DNA of 64,000 nt from Deinococcus seoulensis (GCF_014648115.1 NZ_BMQM01000016.1:1-64000), one strand, 5' to 3'; shown: positions 28,698 to 39,453, counted from the first letter of the stretch. Program-made: numbers and translations. Notes: generated by a model from the letters alone, not told the origin.

Positions 28698-29738
28698 CTA
28701 CAGGCCCAGGCCGCCCACGCCGGGCAGCGTGAAACAGAAGGCGTTCGCGTCGCCGCGCCGCTCGGCCCACGCCTGACCGCCCCAGCCCTGCACGATGCTC
28801 CGGACGATGTACAGGCCCATGCCGCTGCCCTGCCCGGTCGCCGCGCGGCCCCGCGTGTGCGCCCGGAACAGGTTCTCGGTATCGGGAATTGGGGTGCCCC
28901 GGTCCAGCACGCTGACCTCCACCCAGGTGCCCCGCTCGGCCGTGACGACCTCGATGGTCGTGCCGGGACCGGCCGGGCCGTACTTCAGGGCGTTCTCGAT
29001 CAGGTTCAGCAGCACCTGCAGCAGCTTGTCCGGGTCGGCGCGCACCAGGTGATCCGCGCCGAACGTGACGGCCGCGCCGCGCGCGTGCAGTTCGGCGCTC
29101 AGCAGCCGCTCGGCGCGCGTGAACGCCTCGGCCAGCGGCAGCGTCCGCGCCCGCGTGGGCCGGAACCCCACCGCGAGGTCCTCGACCAGCCGCGCCAGCC
29201 GCTCGGTCTCCTGCAGGCCCTGCCGCACGAAGTTCTGCGACAGGTCACGCGGCATGTCGTACTCCAGCGCCTCCAGCACCCCGCGCAGCGCCGCGACCGG
29301 CGTGCGGAACTCGTGGCTCAGCACGGCGGTCGCCTCGCGCAGTTCCGCCTCGCGGCGGCGGTGCTCGGTGATGTCCTCCACGATCAGCGCCGTGTGCTCG
29401 CCGCTGCGGGTGGCCGTGCAGCGCAGCGTGCGGCCCGTGACCTCCAGTTCCAGTTCCCCGCCGCGTTCCAGCAGCGTTTCCAGCGTGTGCCGCCGCACGA
29501 CCTCCAGCACCGGGCGGCCCGAGGCGCGCTCCTGCGGCACGCCCCACAGCCGCACGGCAGAGGCGTTCACGCGCGTGACCAGCCCCGCGCGGGTCAGCAG
29601 GACCGCCTGCGGCAGCGCGTCCATCCACGCCATCCAGGCGTCAGCGGACGCGTCCGGCGCGGCAGAGGTGTCCGGCGCGGCGGTGGGCGCACGGCCGTGC
29701 GGCGCGTCGTCCGGACCGGACGGGCGGGCGGGCGTCAT
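28698..29738 (-). CDS. PhoR-like histidine kinase without membrane segments
   Basis: About 346 aa. After a Pro/Ala-rich head comes a PAS-like domain (MDALPQAVLLTRAGLVTRVNASAVRLWG), then AVLSHEFRTPVAALRG with the phospho-His, the N-box LLNLIENALKYG and GSGMGLYIVRSIVQGWGG. No transmembrane helix is visible, unlike E. coli PhoR. ATG 29738 overlaps the upstream regulator stop (ATGA), so both are coupled. Its product probably phosphorylates that regulator. Confidence 0.9.
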   Translation of the reverse strand: MTPARPSGPDDAPHGRAPTAAPDTSAAPDASADAWMAWMDALPQAVLLTRAGLVTRVNASAVRLWGVPQERASGRPVLEVVRRHTLETLLERGGELELEVTGRTLRCTATRSGEHTALIVEDITEHRRREAELREATAVLSHEFRTPVAALRGVLEALEYDMPRDLSQNFVRQGLQETERLARLVEDLAVGFRPTRARTLPLAEAFTRAERLLSAELHARGAAVTFGADHLVRADPDKLLQVLLNLIENALKYGPAGPGTTIEVVTAERGTWVEVSVLDRGTPIPDTENLFRAHTRGRAATGQGSGMGLYIVRSIVQGWGGQAWAERRGDANAFCFTLPGVGGLGL

Positions 29739-30433
29739 GGGGCGTCCGTCCAGGGGCGCATGCGGTAGCCCTTGCCGCGCACCGTCTCCAGGAAACCGGG
29801 ACGGCTGGGATCGTCCCCCAGGTGCGCGCGCAACTGCGTCACGTGCTGATCCACCGTGCGCTCGCCGCCCAGGAAGTCCGCGCCCCACACCCGGTCGAGC
29901 AGTTCCGTGCGCGAGTACACGCGGCCCACGTGCTGCGTCAGGAACGCCAGCAGGTCGAACTCCCGGCGGGTCAGGTTCAGGCGGCTGCCACTCACGCGGG
30001 CCTCGGCGGCCCCCACGTCCACGGTCAGTGGGCCGTTCGTCATGGTGGGCGGCACCTCCGGCTGCGTGCGCCGCAGCAACGCCCGCACGCGCGCCACCAG
30101 TTCCGCCGCCGAGAACGGCTTGGTCAGGTAGTCGTCCGCGCCGGATTCCAGCCCCTCGACCCGCTCGGCCTCGGCGGCGCGTGCGGTCAGCATCAGCACC
30201 GGCAGTCGGCGCAGTTCCGCGTCGGCGCGCAGGCGGCGCAGGAACCCCAGGCCGCTCTCGCCGGGCAGCATCCAGTCCAGCACCAGGGCGTCGGCGCCGT
30301 TCAGGGCGTCCAGGGCGCCCGCCGTGGAATCCAGGGCCGTGACCCGCAGCCCCGCCCGCTCCAGGTGAAAGCGCAGGACGTCCCGCACTGTTCCCTCATC
30401 CTCGATGACAACGACGTGGCTCATTGACCTCAT
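29735..30433 (-). CDS. PhoB-like response regulator
   Basis: About 232 aa. The receiver has VVVIEDEGT, the phospho-acceptor in [22 protein letters not shown] and DYLTKPFS; the output domain is an OmpR-type winged helix ([33 protein letters not shown]). Its place before a PhoR-like kinase and phoU points to phosphate control. ATG 30433 is chosen because GGAGG lies about 8 nt upstream; an ATG 9 nt later has no such signal. Divergent from metK. Confidence 0.9.
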   Translation of the reverse strand: MRSMSHVVVIEDEGTVRDVLRFHLERAGLRVTALDSTAGALDALNGADALVLDWMLPGESGLGFLRRLRADAELRRLPVLMLTARAAEAERVEGLESGADDYLTKPFSAAELVARVRALLRRTQPEVPPTMTNGPLTVDVGAAEARVSGSRLNLTRREFDLLAFLTQHVGRVYSRTELLDRVWGADFLGGERTVDQHVTQLRAHLGDDPSRPGFLETVRGKGYRMRPWTDAP

Positions 30434-30563
30434 TCTGAGCCCTCCGGTCAGGTCCATGTCAGGTGCCGCCGCCCCGCAGGCACCGGGATCGCCCCGCCCG
30501 GACCCGGCGCGTCTGGCGTGGCCGGCCACGCCTCTCCCCAGGCCAGACCCTGCCCTTTCGTCC

Positions 30564-31930
<1,367 letters not shown>

Positions 31931-31945
31931 CGACGCAGTGAAAGG

Positions 31946-31980
31946 AGGGGGCCGGACACCACTGGCGTGTCCGGCCCCCT
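31946..31980. terminator. Bidirectional terminator between metK and coaD
   Basis: AGGGGGCCGGACAC (31946-31959) pairs perfectly with GTGTCCGGCCCCCT (31967-31980) around a 7-nt loop. It sits between the convergent metK and coaD stops. Confidence 0.8.
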
Positions 31981-31990
31981 GCCTGTGGGA

Positions 31991-32551
<561 letters not shown>

Positions 32552-33133
32552 TTACCCTACTTCCGCCGCGCCTTCATGGCCATCAGCGCCGTCCGTCGGT
32601 TCTTCGGTGGGTTCGTCGCGTTCATAGATGGTCAGGCTGTTACTGCCGTACTCGCGGACCTCGCGGGTGTACCCGGCCCGTTCAGGCAGGCGAGCACGGT
32701 CCGGATGCTGACAGATCAGCAGGCCGCCGGGCCGCACCACGTTCCGCGCGAGCAGGTTCGCGGCCAGCGCGGGAATATCCACGTCGTACGGCGGGTCGCT
32801 GAACACGATATCGAACGGCCCGAGTGCGGGCATCAGGCTCTGCGCGTCACCTTTCAGGATGCGGGCACGCAGGCCCAGCGCGCGGGCGTTCGCCTCGAGC
32901 GCCTTCACGGCGCGGCCGTCCATCTCGATCAGCGTCACCCGGTACCCACGGCTGGCGGCTTCCAGGCCGATGGCGCCGCTGCCGCCGTGCATGTCCAGGA
33001 AGGTCCCTTCCGGCAGGCGCGCGGCCAGCAGGTCGAACAGGCTCTTGCGGATGCGCGCGCCGCTGGGCCGGGCGCTGTCCGGCACTTCCAGCGCGCGGCC
33101 CTTGGCGCTGCCGCCCAGAATGCGCAGGCTCAT
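32552..33133 (-). CDS. rsmD: 16S rRNA (guanine966-N2)-methyltransferase RsmD
   Basis: About 193 aa. RILGGSAKGRALEVP and RPSGARIRKSLFDLLAAR are typical for the family; FLDMHGGSGAIGLEAASRG binds SAM and IVFSDPPYDVD is the catalytic motif. It methylates G966 in 16S rRNA. ATG 33133 and its GGAG lie inside a 14-bp fragment (33130-33143) identical to the end of the nearby repeat family, so repeat sequence appears to supply its start signals. Confidence 0.93.
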   Translation of the reverse strand: MSLRILGGSAKGRALEVPDSARPSGARIRKSLFDLLAARLPEGTFLDMHGGSGAIGLEAASRGYRVTLIEMDGRAVKALEANARALGLRARILKGDAQSLMPALGPFDIVFSDPPYDVDIPALAANLLARNVVRPGGLLICQHPDRARLPERAGYTREVREYGSNSLTIYERDEPTEEPTDGADGHEGAAEVG

Positions 33134-33143
33134 ACGGACTCCG
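33130..33143. repeat. Terminal fragment of the repeat family at rsmD start
   Basis: TCATACGGACTCCG here equals the first bases of the full repeats at 33202 and 35403. On the minus strand it reads CGGAGTCCGTATGA, containing GGAG and the rsmD ATG. Confidence 0.55.
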
Positions 33144-33201
33144 GGCGGACGGGGCAGGGGAGAGGGGAAGCAGTCATCCCCACAGGATACGGGCTTGCCG
33201 C

Positions 33202-33340
33202 TCATACGGACTCCGATTGAAGGGGCTTTGCAGCCCATTCAATCCGAGCGAAGCGAGTGGGAGCAAAACGGGTTCCGGACGTGGAGCCGGCAATCCGGTG
33301 AAGTTCCGGATTGTTGGCGAAACAAACGGAATCCGTATCA
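33202..33340. repeat. Structured intergenic repeat, copy 1 (139 bp)
   Basis: Begins TCATACGGACTCCG and ends CGGAATCCGTATCA, near-complementary ends. Inside are a hairpin starting GATTGAA and ending TTCAATC, the mini-palindrome GCGAAGC, and a 13-bp stem GCCGGCAATCCGG/CCGGATTGTTGGC with loop TGAAGTT. Its last three bases (TCA) are the TGA stop of the gene at 33338. Confidence 0.9.
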
Positions 33341-33628
33341 GGTCAGGAACGGCTGCGCCTGCGGGAAGCCGTTCAGGGCGTCCGGACTCAGGTGCCAGTC
33401 CTCGCCGTCGCGGGTGGCCTGACCGGCCTGCACCAGGCGGTTCAGTTCGGCCTCCACGCGCTGCTGTACGCGCCGCAGCGGCATGTCGCCTGTGCCCTCC
33501 ATGCCGCGCCACGTCAGGAACGCCCGGTGAAAGGCAGGCAGGCTGTCCAGGCCCACGCGGGTTTCCAGGGCGCGCCAGCTGAGGCCAGCGGCGGAACCGG
33601 CAGCGGGATCGGCGTTGATGTCTGTCAT
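33338..33628 (-). CDS. Small hypothetical protein
   Basis: About 96 aa, not recognised. LSWRALETRVGLDSLPAFHRAFLTWRGMEG is followed by a helical RRVQQRVEAELNRLVQAGQATRDGEDWHLS, which looks like a winged-helix C-terminal half. ATG 33628 has AGGA upstream. Its stop codon TGA is the first three bases of repeat copy 1, so the repeat may have altered the original C-terminus. Confidence 0.7.
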   Translation of the reverse strand: MTDINADPAAGSAAGLSWRALETRVGLDSLPAFHRAFLTWRGMEGTGDMPLRRVQQRVEAELNRLVQAGQATRDGEDWHLSPDALNGFPQAQPFLT

Positions 33629-33673
33629 GCTTCCTGTTCTACCCGCCCCGGCCCGCCGCGTACAATGGCCCGC

Positions 33674-33943
33674 ATGAGTGCCGACCTGCCCAGTGACCTG
33701 CCCGGCGACCCGAACGGCGACCCCCCGGTCACGCCGGACCTGCTGCGCCAGCTGGAAGCGCTGGGCGGGCAGCTGGTGTGGCGCATCGGGAAGGACGAGG
33801 CCAGCGACGACGTGATCGTCCGGCTGGGCTTCGCGTCGGCCACGCCCCGCTTCGCGCACCTCTCAAGGCTCCGCAGCGCCGGGGACGCCGAGTTGCAGGC
33901 CGCGCTGGCCGAGAACCGCGTCGTGATCGAATGGGTGGACTGA
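33674..33943 (+). CDS. Small hypothetical protein
   Basis: About 89 aa. A flexible acidic N-terminus (PSDLPGDPNGDPPVTP), then LLRQLEALGGQLVWRIGKDEASDDVIVRLGFASATPRFAHL, a compact alpha/beta domain not assigned to a family. TACAAT (33661-33666) lies 7 nt before ATG 33674, a near-ideal leaderless start; it decides against the earlier in-frame ATG 33665. The stop TGA coincides with the first bases of repeat copy 2. Confidence 0.75.
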   Translation: MSADLPSDLPGDPNGDPPVTPDLLRQLEALGGQLVWRIGKDEASDDVIVRLGFASATPRFAHLSRLRSAGDAELQAALAENRVVIEWVD

Positions 33944-34078
33944 TATGTACTCCGATTGAATGGCTTATAAAGCCGTTCAATCCGAGCGAAGCGAGTAGGA
34001 GCTGGGCGGGTTCCGGACGTGGAGTTAACAGATCGGTGGTGTTCCGATCTGTTAACGAAATAAACGGAATCCGTATGA
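33941..34078. repeat. Structured intergenic repeat, copy 2 (138 bp)
   Basis: Starts TGATATGTACTCCG and ends CGGAATCCGTATGA. Inner stem GTTAACAGATCGG/CCGATCTGTTAAC (13 perfect pairs, loop TGGTGTT); first hairpin GATTGAATGGCTT with complement. The right end plus one base reads TATGAT (34074-34079), with TTAACG 16 bp upstream, so the repeat may provide a promoter for the next gene. Confidence 0.9.
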
Positions 34079-34106
34079 TGCCCGCCCCCGTCCGCCGGAG
34101 CCCCGC

Positions 34107-34595
34107 GTGATCTTCGACGCCGAGCAGACCTTCACGCTGACGTTCCCCGGCGACCGGGACGCCGCGCTGGCCTTCGTGCGCGACCCGGCCCGCGCGCTGG
34201 GCCGCCTGCGCTTCCTGCGGGACCTGCGCGCCGGTGAGGGCGGCGTGCGCGGCGAACTGGTCGTGCCGCTGCCGGGCCTGGGGGACGCCGACCTGCCGTT
34301 CCACAGCCTCCTGAGCCTCACGCAGGACGGCGCGGACCTGATCCCGCAGGCCCTGAGCGGCGAGCGCGCCTGGGTGGAGGTCGCCGGGCAGGCGCGCGTG
34401 CAGGACGCCGGTCCGCAGCCCGAGTTGCACTTCGCCTTCCAGTTCCGCGCGCACCTCGCCACGCCCGACGCGCAGGGCTGGGGCGGCGCGGCCTTCGAGA
34501 AGATGATCCGCGCCGCCGCCAGCCGCACCCTGGACCGCGTGGCCCGCGAACTGCCCGGCAGCATCCAGGCCGCGCTGCCCGGCCCACCCGCCTGA
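34107..34595 (+). CDS. DUF3809-like Deinococcus protein
   Basis: About 162 aa. FTLTFPGDRDAALAFVRDPARALGRLRFLRDL, a hydrophobic-alternating middle and a helical end (EKMIRAAASRTLDRVARELPGSI) resemble SRPBCC/START-like lipid-binding folds as annotated in Deinococcus under DUF3809. That label is from memory. GTG 34107 has GGAG 6 nt upstream. A hairpin-like GCCCGGCCCTCAC/GTGAGGGCCGGGC follows (34610-34646) as a terminator. Confidence 0.75.
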   Translation: MIFDAEQTFTLTFPGDRDAALAFVRDPARALGRLRFLRDLRAGEGGVRGELVVPLPGLGDADLPFHSLLSLTQDGADLIPQALSGERAWVEVAGQARVQDAGPQPELHFAFQFRAHLATPDAQGWGGAAFEKMIRAAASRTLDRVARELPGSIQAALPGPPA

Positions 34596-34609
34596 ACGAC
34601 TGCCAGCAA

Positions 34610-34646
34610 AACGCCCGGCCCTCACGTGTGCAGTGAGGGCCGGGCG
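34610..34646 (+). terminator. Terminator hairpin
   Basis: ACGCCCGGCCCTCAC pairs with GTGAGGGCCGGGCGT across a 7-nt loop, directly downstream of the gene ending at 34595. Confidence 0.75.
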
Positions 34647-34651
34647 TTCAG

Positions 34652-34729
34652 TCATGCGGAACTCGTTAATCTCCTTCTCGCATCCGCTCGGATTGAACGG
34701 CTTTATAAGCCATTCAGTCCGAGTCCGTA

Positions 34730-34732
<3 letters not shown>
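34652..34732. repeat. Structured repeat, copy 3 (internally deleted, inverted)
   Basis: 81 bp in reverse orientation: its complement begins TGATACGGACTCGGACTGAA, keeps the first hairpin and GCGGATGCGAG, but lacks the 13-bp inner stem and most of the right half. Its last bases give the rsfS stop codon. Confidence 0.8.
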
Positions 34733-35107
<375 letters not shown>

Positions 35108-35402
35108 GAAAACTCCGGTGGGGCAGGGGGGTGGGGGTCGTGGTGGCGCGCGGCGCGGCCGGGCCGTGAGCAGGAGCGCGCTTCAGGGTGAGCGCTGCGC
35201 TGAGGGCCGCGACCTGTCCGCCTGAGACGCGGTGAGCGCGGCCCCGTCAGCGTTCCTGCCACCCGCAGTGGGGGGTGGGCGTGGCGGCGGGCGGCGCAGC
35301 AACAGGTCAGTGTACAGGGACGGGCCGCGCCGAAGGCGACGTGGCTCACCCGGCCCGGCTGCCCGGCGGCCCTCCCGGCGCGCCCAGCGCCGGAATTCCG
35401 TC
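35108..35402. other. Intergenic stretch without recognisable gene
   Basis: 295 bp of very GC-rich sequence between rsfS and repeat copy 4. I see no convincing ORF, RNA or promoter beyond the presumed rsfS upstream region. Confidence 0.5.
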
Positions 35403-35541
35403 TCATACGGACTCCGATTGAATGGCTTATAAAGCCGCTGGGTCCGAGCGGATGCGAGTAGGAGAGAAACGGGTTCCGGGCGTGGAGTTGGCAACCCGGT
35501 GATGTTCCGGGTTGTTAACGAAACAAACGGAATCCGTATCA
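35403..35541. repeat. Structured intergenic repeat, copy 4 (139 bp)
   Basis: Starts TCATACGGACTCCG and ends CGGAATCCGTATCA. Inner stem GTTGGCAACCCGG/CCGGGTTGTTAAC (two G-T wobbles), loop TGATGTT. The first hairpin is weakened (GATTGAA opposite CTGGGTC). The final TCA is the TGA stop of the LCP gene. Confidence 0.9.
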
Positions 35542-36855
35542 GTTACTGCCGGGTGCGTCGGCGGGCAGCGGTTCGGGTGACGGGCCCGGCAGCGCGGCGT
35601 CGTCGGCTACCGGGGGATCGGGGGCCACCGGGGTGCCGGCCAGCGCGGCCAGTTCGCTCAGGGTGCCCTGGGCGTCGCGGCCCAGCAGCACGCCCACCTC
35701 GCCCGCCGTGACCGGGAAGCGTTCGCCCTGCAGGCGCGGCAGGTTCAGCAGGTCGGCCAGCACCCCGGCCTGCGCCACGTCCTGCTGCGTGAACACCTGA
35801 CTGGCCTCCTGGCTGGGCGGCGCGACCGTCACCTGCACGTCCGGGTAGCCGAGTGCCGTCAGGGCCGTCTTCAGGCCCGCGCCCAGGTTCGCGCCGCTGG
35901 CATCCACGACCGACACCTTCACGTCCGGCGTGGCCGTCACGGGGGCCGGGGTGTCGCCCCACAGCGCGGCCAGCCGCTCGCGGTTCACGGCGAGGTTGAA
36001 CGTGCCGGGAATCTCGTCGGTGGGGAGCGTCGCGAAACTCAGTTTCAGCTGACTCAGGAACGGCCGCAGGGCCGCCAGGGTGTTCGGGTCGGCGTTCGTC
36101 TCCACGCCGTTCCCGATGCCGCCCAGGATGGTGGGCAGCGCCGCGAGGCCCTGCGCGGACTTCAGGCGGCCCGCCAGCTGCGTCAACGCCTGCTTCTGGT
36201 GGTCGATGCGGCCGTAATCGTCCCCGAAGCCCTTCCGGACCCGCAGGAACAGCACGGCCTCCTCGCCTTCCAGGTGGTGCGGCCCGGCCGTCAGTTGCAG
36301 GTTCACGCCCGCCGCCCGGTCGATCCACTCGATGCCGCCCTCGGGCACCGTCACGTCCAGGCCGCCCAGCGCGTCGATGACCCGCTCGACGTAATCGGTG
36401 CGCACGATCACGTACGAGTCCACCCGTTCACCCGTGATGGTCTCCACGGCCCGCGTGAGCGCCTCCGGGCCGCCCGAGAAGTACTGACTGTTCACCTTCT
36501 GCGCCGCGATGGAACTGAAACGGTCGAACGGCCCGACGTTCGTGTCACGCGGGATGTTCAGCACCCGCACGCGCGAACCGTCCACCTTGACCAGCATGAC
36601 CGTGTCCGTGTTCGGCGGTTGCACCAGCCCCGTCCGCTGATCCTGATCCTTGCAGGGCTGCTGGTAGTAGCAGTACACGATGTCCCGCCCGGCGATCAGC
36701 ACCGTGAACTGCGGCGCGGCGCCCGGCACCACCGCCGACGCGACCGTGCGGCCCGCCCCGCTGAGCAGCGCGAAGCCCCCCAGCGACAGGCACGACAGGG
36801 TCAGGCCGAACGCCTGCAGGGCGCGCAGCCCGGCAATCCGGGGCGGGCGGGTCAC
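35539..36855 (-). CDS. LytR-CpsA-Psr family cell-wall glycopolymer transferase
   Basis: About 438 aa. One N-terminal membrane anchor (LQAFGLTLSCLSLGGFALL), then the LCP domain with NTDTVMLVKVDG, LNIPRDTNVG (catalytic Arg/Asp region), KVNSQYFSGGPEALTRAVE and VLFLRVRKGFGDDYGRIDHQKQ. A LytR C-terminal-like domain follows and a Pro/Asp-rich tail. It probably attaches polymers to the envelope. An unusual Cys pair, YCYYQQPCKDQ, lies before the LCP core. GTG 36855 overlaps the yqeK stop (GTGA). Confidence 0.9.
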   Translation of the reverse strand: MTRPPRIAGLRALQAFGLTLSCLSLGGFALLSGAGRTVASAVVPGAAPQFTVLIAGRDIVYCYYQQPCKDQDQRTGLVQPPNTDTVMLVKVDGSRVRVLNIPRDTNVGPFDRFSSIAAQKVNSQYFSGGPEALTRAVETITGERVDSYVIVRTDYVERVIDALGGLDVTVPEGGIEWIDRAAGVNLQLTAGPHHLEGEEAVLFLRVRKGFGDDYGRIDHQKQALTQLAGRLKSAQGLAALPTILGGIGNGVETNADPNTLAALRPFLSQLKLSFATLPTDEIPGTFNLAVNRERLAALWGDTPAPVTATPDVKVSVVDASGANLGAGLKTALTALGYPDVQVTVAPPSQEASQVFTQQDVAQAGVLADLLNLPRLQGERFPVTAGEVGVLLGRDAQGTLSELAALAGTPVAPDPPVADDAALPGPSPEPLPADAPGSN

Positions 36856-37469
36856 AGTTGAGGCAGGCAGGGAAGGGGAGGTTGGTTCTGTTGAGCGACG
36901 CACGGCAGCGCATGATAGGCCTGCAACGTGCGCGGATGCACCTGAATGCCGCGCCCCTGCAGGTACGTGACCTTCGAGACGATGGCCCGTTCCAGCGCCG
37001 CGTTCAGGTCCCGCAACGCCAGTTCGCGGATATCGGCGTTCACGCCGCGCCCCGGTTCGGACACGTCCGCGATGTACACGCAGTCCGCCACCCGGTTCCC
37101 GCCGCGCGGCCCGGTCGTGTGGTCCTCCACGGCCTCCAGCACCACCTGATCCTGGTACCCCCAGCGTTCCAGCAGCACCCGCGCCGCCCGCCCGTGCAGG
37201 GCCAGCGGGTGCCCGGCGTCGATCTCGCACTCCGGGGGTGCCAGGCGCAGCAGTTCGCTGTCCGGCAGGTCACGGGCAATGTCGTGCAGGATCCCGGCGG
37301 CGTAGGCGCGCATGTCGTCCAGGCCGTTGGCCAGCGCGATCTGCGCGGCCAGTTCCGCCACGCGCAGCACGTGTTCGTACCGCCTGGGCCGGACCATCAG
37401 GCGCACGCGTTCTTCCCAGCCGGTCCACTCGGCCACAGGGTGCCGGGGTACGAGGAGCTGGGCGATCAC
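36852..37469 (-). CDS. yqeK: YqeK-type HD-domain Ap4A hydrolase
   Basis: About 205 aa from GTG 37469 (213 from GTG 37493). HD-domain metal ligands appear as RRYEHVLRVAELA, GILHDIARDL and HPLALHGRAA, then EAVEDHTTGPRGG; together they match the YqeK family that splits diadenosine tetraphosphate symmetrically. It sits between cdaR and the LCP gene. GTG 37469 is preferred because it overlaps the stop of a leaderless mini-ORF; the choice is tentative. Confidence 0.88.
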   Translation of the reverse strand: MIAQLLVPRHPVAEWTGWEERVRLMVRPRRYEHVLRVAELAAQIALANGLDDMRAYAAGILHDIARDLPDSELLRLAPPECEIDAGHPLALHGRAARVLLERWGYQDQVVLEAVEDHTTGPRGGNRVADCVYIADVSEPGRGVNADIRELALRDLNAALERAIVSKVTYLQGRGIQVHPRTLQAYHALPCVAQQNQPPLPCLPQL

Positions 37470-37498
37470 AGGATCATGTGGCCGATTCCCCACATCAT
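37466..37498 (-). CDS. Candidate leaderless leader peptide before yqeK
   Basis: TATAGT (37510-37505) is 6 nt before ATG 37498, placing the transcript start at the ATG. The ten-codon ORF MMWGIGHMIL ends in TGA that overlaps GTG 37469 of yqeK (GTGA). The same plan precedes the sensor kinase at 24366. It may be translated simply to re-initiate at yqeK. Confidence 0.35.
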   Translation of the reverse strand: MMWGIGHMIL

Positions 37499-37648
37499 GA
37501 ACAGACTATACGCCCCGCATTCCCCGCCGCGCTGACATCCCGGTCACTTTCCGGCCCGCCACACGCCGTGTTACCGCGCAGGTTGCGCCCGCCGCTCACG
37601 CTGCCGACCGGGCCGCCTTCCACGCCTGCCCTGCCCTGTGCCGTTCCC

Positions 37649-38626
37649 TCAGGGCGCTGGACTGGTCGGCGTGACCCGCTCGACCGTGAGGCGCACACTG
37701 ACGGTCTCCAGCGCCTGCGCGCCCGCCGGGATCGACAGGTTCACCGGCGCGGTGTACGTCCCGACCCGGTACGTGACCACGCCCGCCACCTCCCGCAGCC
37801 GCCCCAGCAGTTCCGGCGCCGCCACCACCCGCACCGTGCTGGGCTGCACGCTGACCGACGTGACCCGCAACGTCGCCGGCGGCTCGTTCAGCACCACCCG
37901 CACCGTCTTCACCGGCAGTTCCCCGGTATCCAGGCGGCGCACCGTGACCGTCGACGGCCGGGCCTTCACGCCCTCGACCGGCAGGCCCGCCTCATCCAGC
38001 GCAACGAGCGGCACCTCCCGCTCGGCCCCCGCCGACAGCGCCACCGGACTGGTCACCACGCGCGTCACGGTCGACACCACCCGCCCCGGCCCGGACACCT
38101 GCGCCTCGGCCGGCGACACCACGTACCGGGGCACGCTCGCCTCGGGCGGCGACGCCACGCCCAGCGTGACCGGCAACGTGCGCGTCACCTGCGTATCCAG
38201 GAACCCCTGCACCCGCGACGGCGTCTGCCGCCGCACCTCGGTCCCGCTGGGCGCCGTGACCGTCACAGGCTGCGTGAAACTCCCCTCCGGCACGCCCGTC
38301 ACGTCCACGACCGCCTCGATGTTCTCCGGCTGCAACTCGCGCAGCCGGTCCGGACGGCCCCACAACGTCACCCGCACCGACGACGGACTCAGGTTACTCG
38401 TCGCGCGTTTCTCCTCGCCGCCGCCCGTCGTGTCCCGCACCGACACCGGCACGTTGAACCCCTGCTCGACGTTCGCGCGCCGGTCCGTGGTCGCCACCAC
38501 CCACAACGTCACGGACACCCCCAGCGCCAGCACCTTCAGGCCCAGGTTGTGCGTGCCGCGCGTCCAGGCGTACCGCGGGTCCAGCCAGCGCCGCAGCCGC
38601 GCCCCCAGGTCCGACCCGCCCCTCAC
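37649..38626 (-). CDS. cdaR: YbbR-domain regulator of CdaA (CdaR)
   Basis: 325 aa. One N-terminal membrane helix (LGLKVLALGVSVTLWVVAT) followed by repeated YbbR domains outside the membrane, seen as recurring motifs such as RVTLWGRPDRLRELQPENIEAVVDVTGV and VRVVAAPELLGRLREVAGVVTYRV. In other bacteria the YbbR protein binds and tunes CdaA. ATG 38626 overlaps the cdaA stop (ATGA). A 150-bp gap separates it from yqeK, where a new promoter lies. Confidence 0.9.
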   Translation of the reverse strand: MRGGSDLGARLRRWLDPRYAWTRGTHNLGLKVLALGVSVTLWVVATTDRRANVEQGFNVPVSVRDTTGGGEEKRATSNLSPSSVRVTLWGRPDRLRELQPENIEAVVDVTGVPEGSFTQPVTVTAPSGTEVRRQTPSRVQGFLDTQVTRTLPVTLGVASPPEASVPRYVVSPAEAQVSGPGRVVSTVTRVVTSPVALSAGAEREVPLVALDEAGLPVEGVKARPSTVTVRRLDTGELPVKTVRVVLNEPPATLRVTSVSVQPSTVRVVAAPELLGRLREVAGVVTYRVGTYTAPVNLSIPAGAQALETVSVRLTVERVTPTSPAP

Positions 38627-39453
38627 GGCGACTCCCGCGCCGGAACGTCACTCCCGGCGTCCAGTTCATCCGGGTCCAGCGCCGACCCGTCCGGCTCCAT
38701 GAACGCCGTCCGGTCGTACACCAGCGCCCGCAACTGCTCCCTCAACTCCGTTCCGTTCAGGTCCGGCCCCAGCCGCCCCGCCAGCGCGATCCTCATGCTT
38801 CCCCGCTCCTCACTGACCACCAGCACCACCGCGTCCGTCAACTCCGACAGCCCGATCGCCGCGCGGTGCCGCGTACCGTACCGCCGGTACGTGCCGTCAC
38901 TCGACTGCAACGGAAACAGACACCCGGCCGAGATGACCCGCGACCCCTGAATGATCACCCCACCGTCATGCAGCGGCGCATTCCGCGCGAACAACGCCTC
39001 CAGGAACGGCACGCTCACCAGCGCGTCCAGCGACACGCCCGTCGCCGCGTACTCACCCAGCGGCGTGCGCCGCTCGATCGCAATCAGCGCGCCCGTCTTG
39101 CGTTCCGCGAGGCGCTCCATGGCCCGCGCCAGATCCTGCAACGCCGCGCCGCTCGCCCCGGTATCCCGCCCACGCGGCCGACCCACCCGCTCCAGCGCCG
39201 CACGCAACTCCGGCTGGAACAGCACCACCAGCGCGAAGATCCCCACCGTGCCCGCCCGCCCCAGCAGGTAACTCAGGGTCGGCAGGTTCAGTACCTGCGC
39301 CGCCACCCACACCCCCGCGAACACCAGAATGCCGCGCACCACGTTCACCGCCCGCGTTCCCGCCACCAGCAGGTACCCCTGGTACACCAGGAACGTGACC
39401 AGCAGGATGTCCAGAACATCCCGGACATTCACCTGACCGAACGGAGTGGGCAT
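38623..39453 (-). CDS. cdaA: Diadenylate cyclase CdaA
   Basis: About 276 aa. Three N-terminal membrane helices, then the DAC domain with APLHDGGVIIQG (DGA motif) and YGTRHRAAIGLSE (RHR motif), which join two ATP into c-di-AMP. The C-terminal tail is acidic (EPDGSALDPDELDAG). ATG 39453 begins the conserved part; AAGGAG lies 13 nt upstream, a long spacing. Promoter TATAGT (39529-39524) leaves a leader of about 65 nt. Confidence 0.94.
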   Translation of the reverse strand: MPTPFGQVNVRDVLDILLVTFLVYQGYLLVAGTRAVNVVRGILVFAGVWVAAQVLNLPTLSYLLGRAGTVGIFALVVLFQPELRAALERVGRPRGRDTGASGAALQDLARAMERLAERKTGALIAIERRTPLGEYAATGVSLDALVSVPFLEALFARNAPLHDGGVIIQGSRVISAGCLFPLQSSDGTYRRYGTRHRAAIGLSELTDAVVLVVSEERGSMRIALAGRLGPDLNGTELREQLRALVYDRTAFMEPDGSALDPDELDAGSDVPARESP

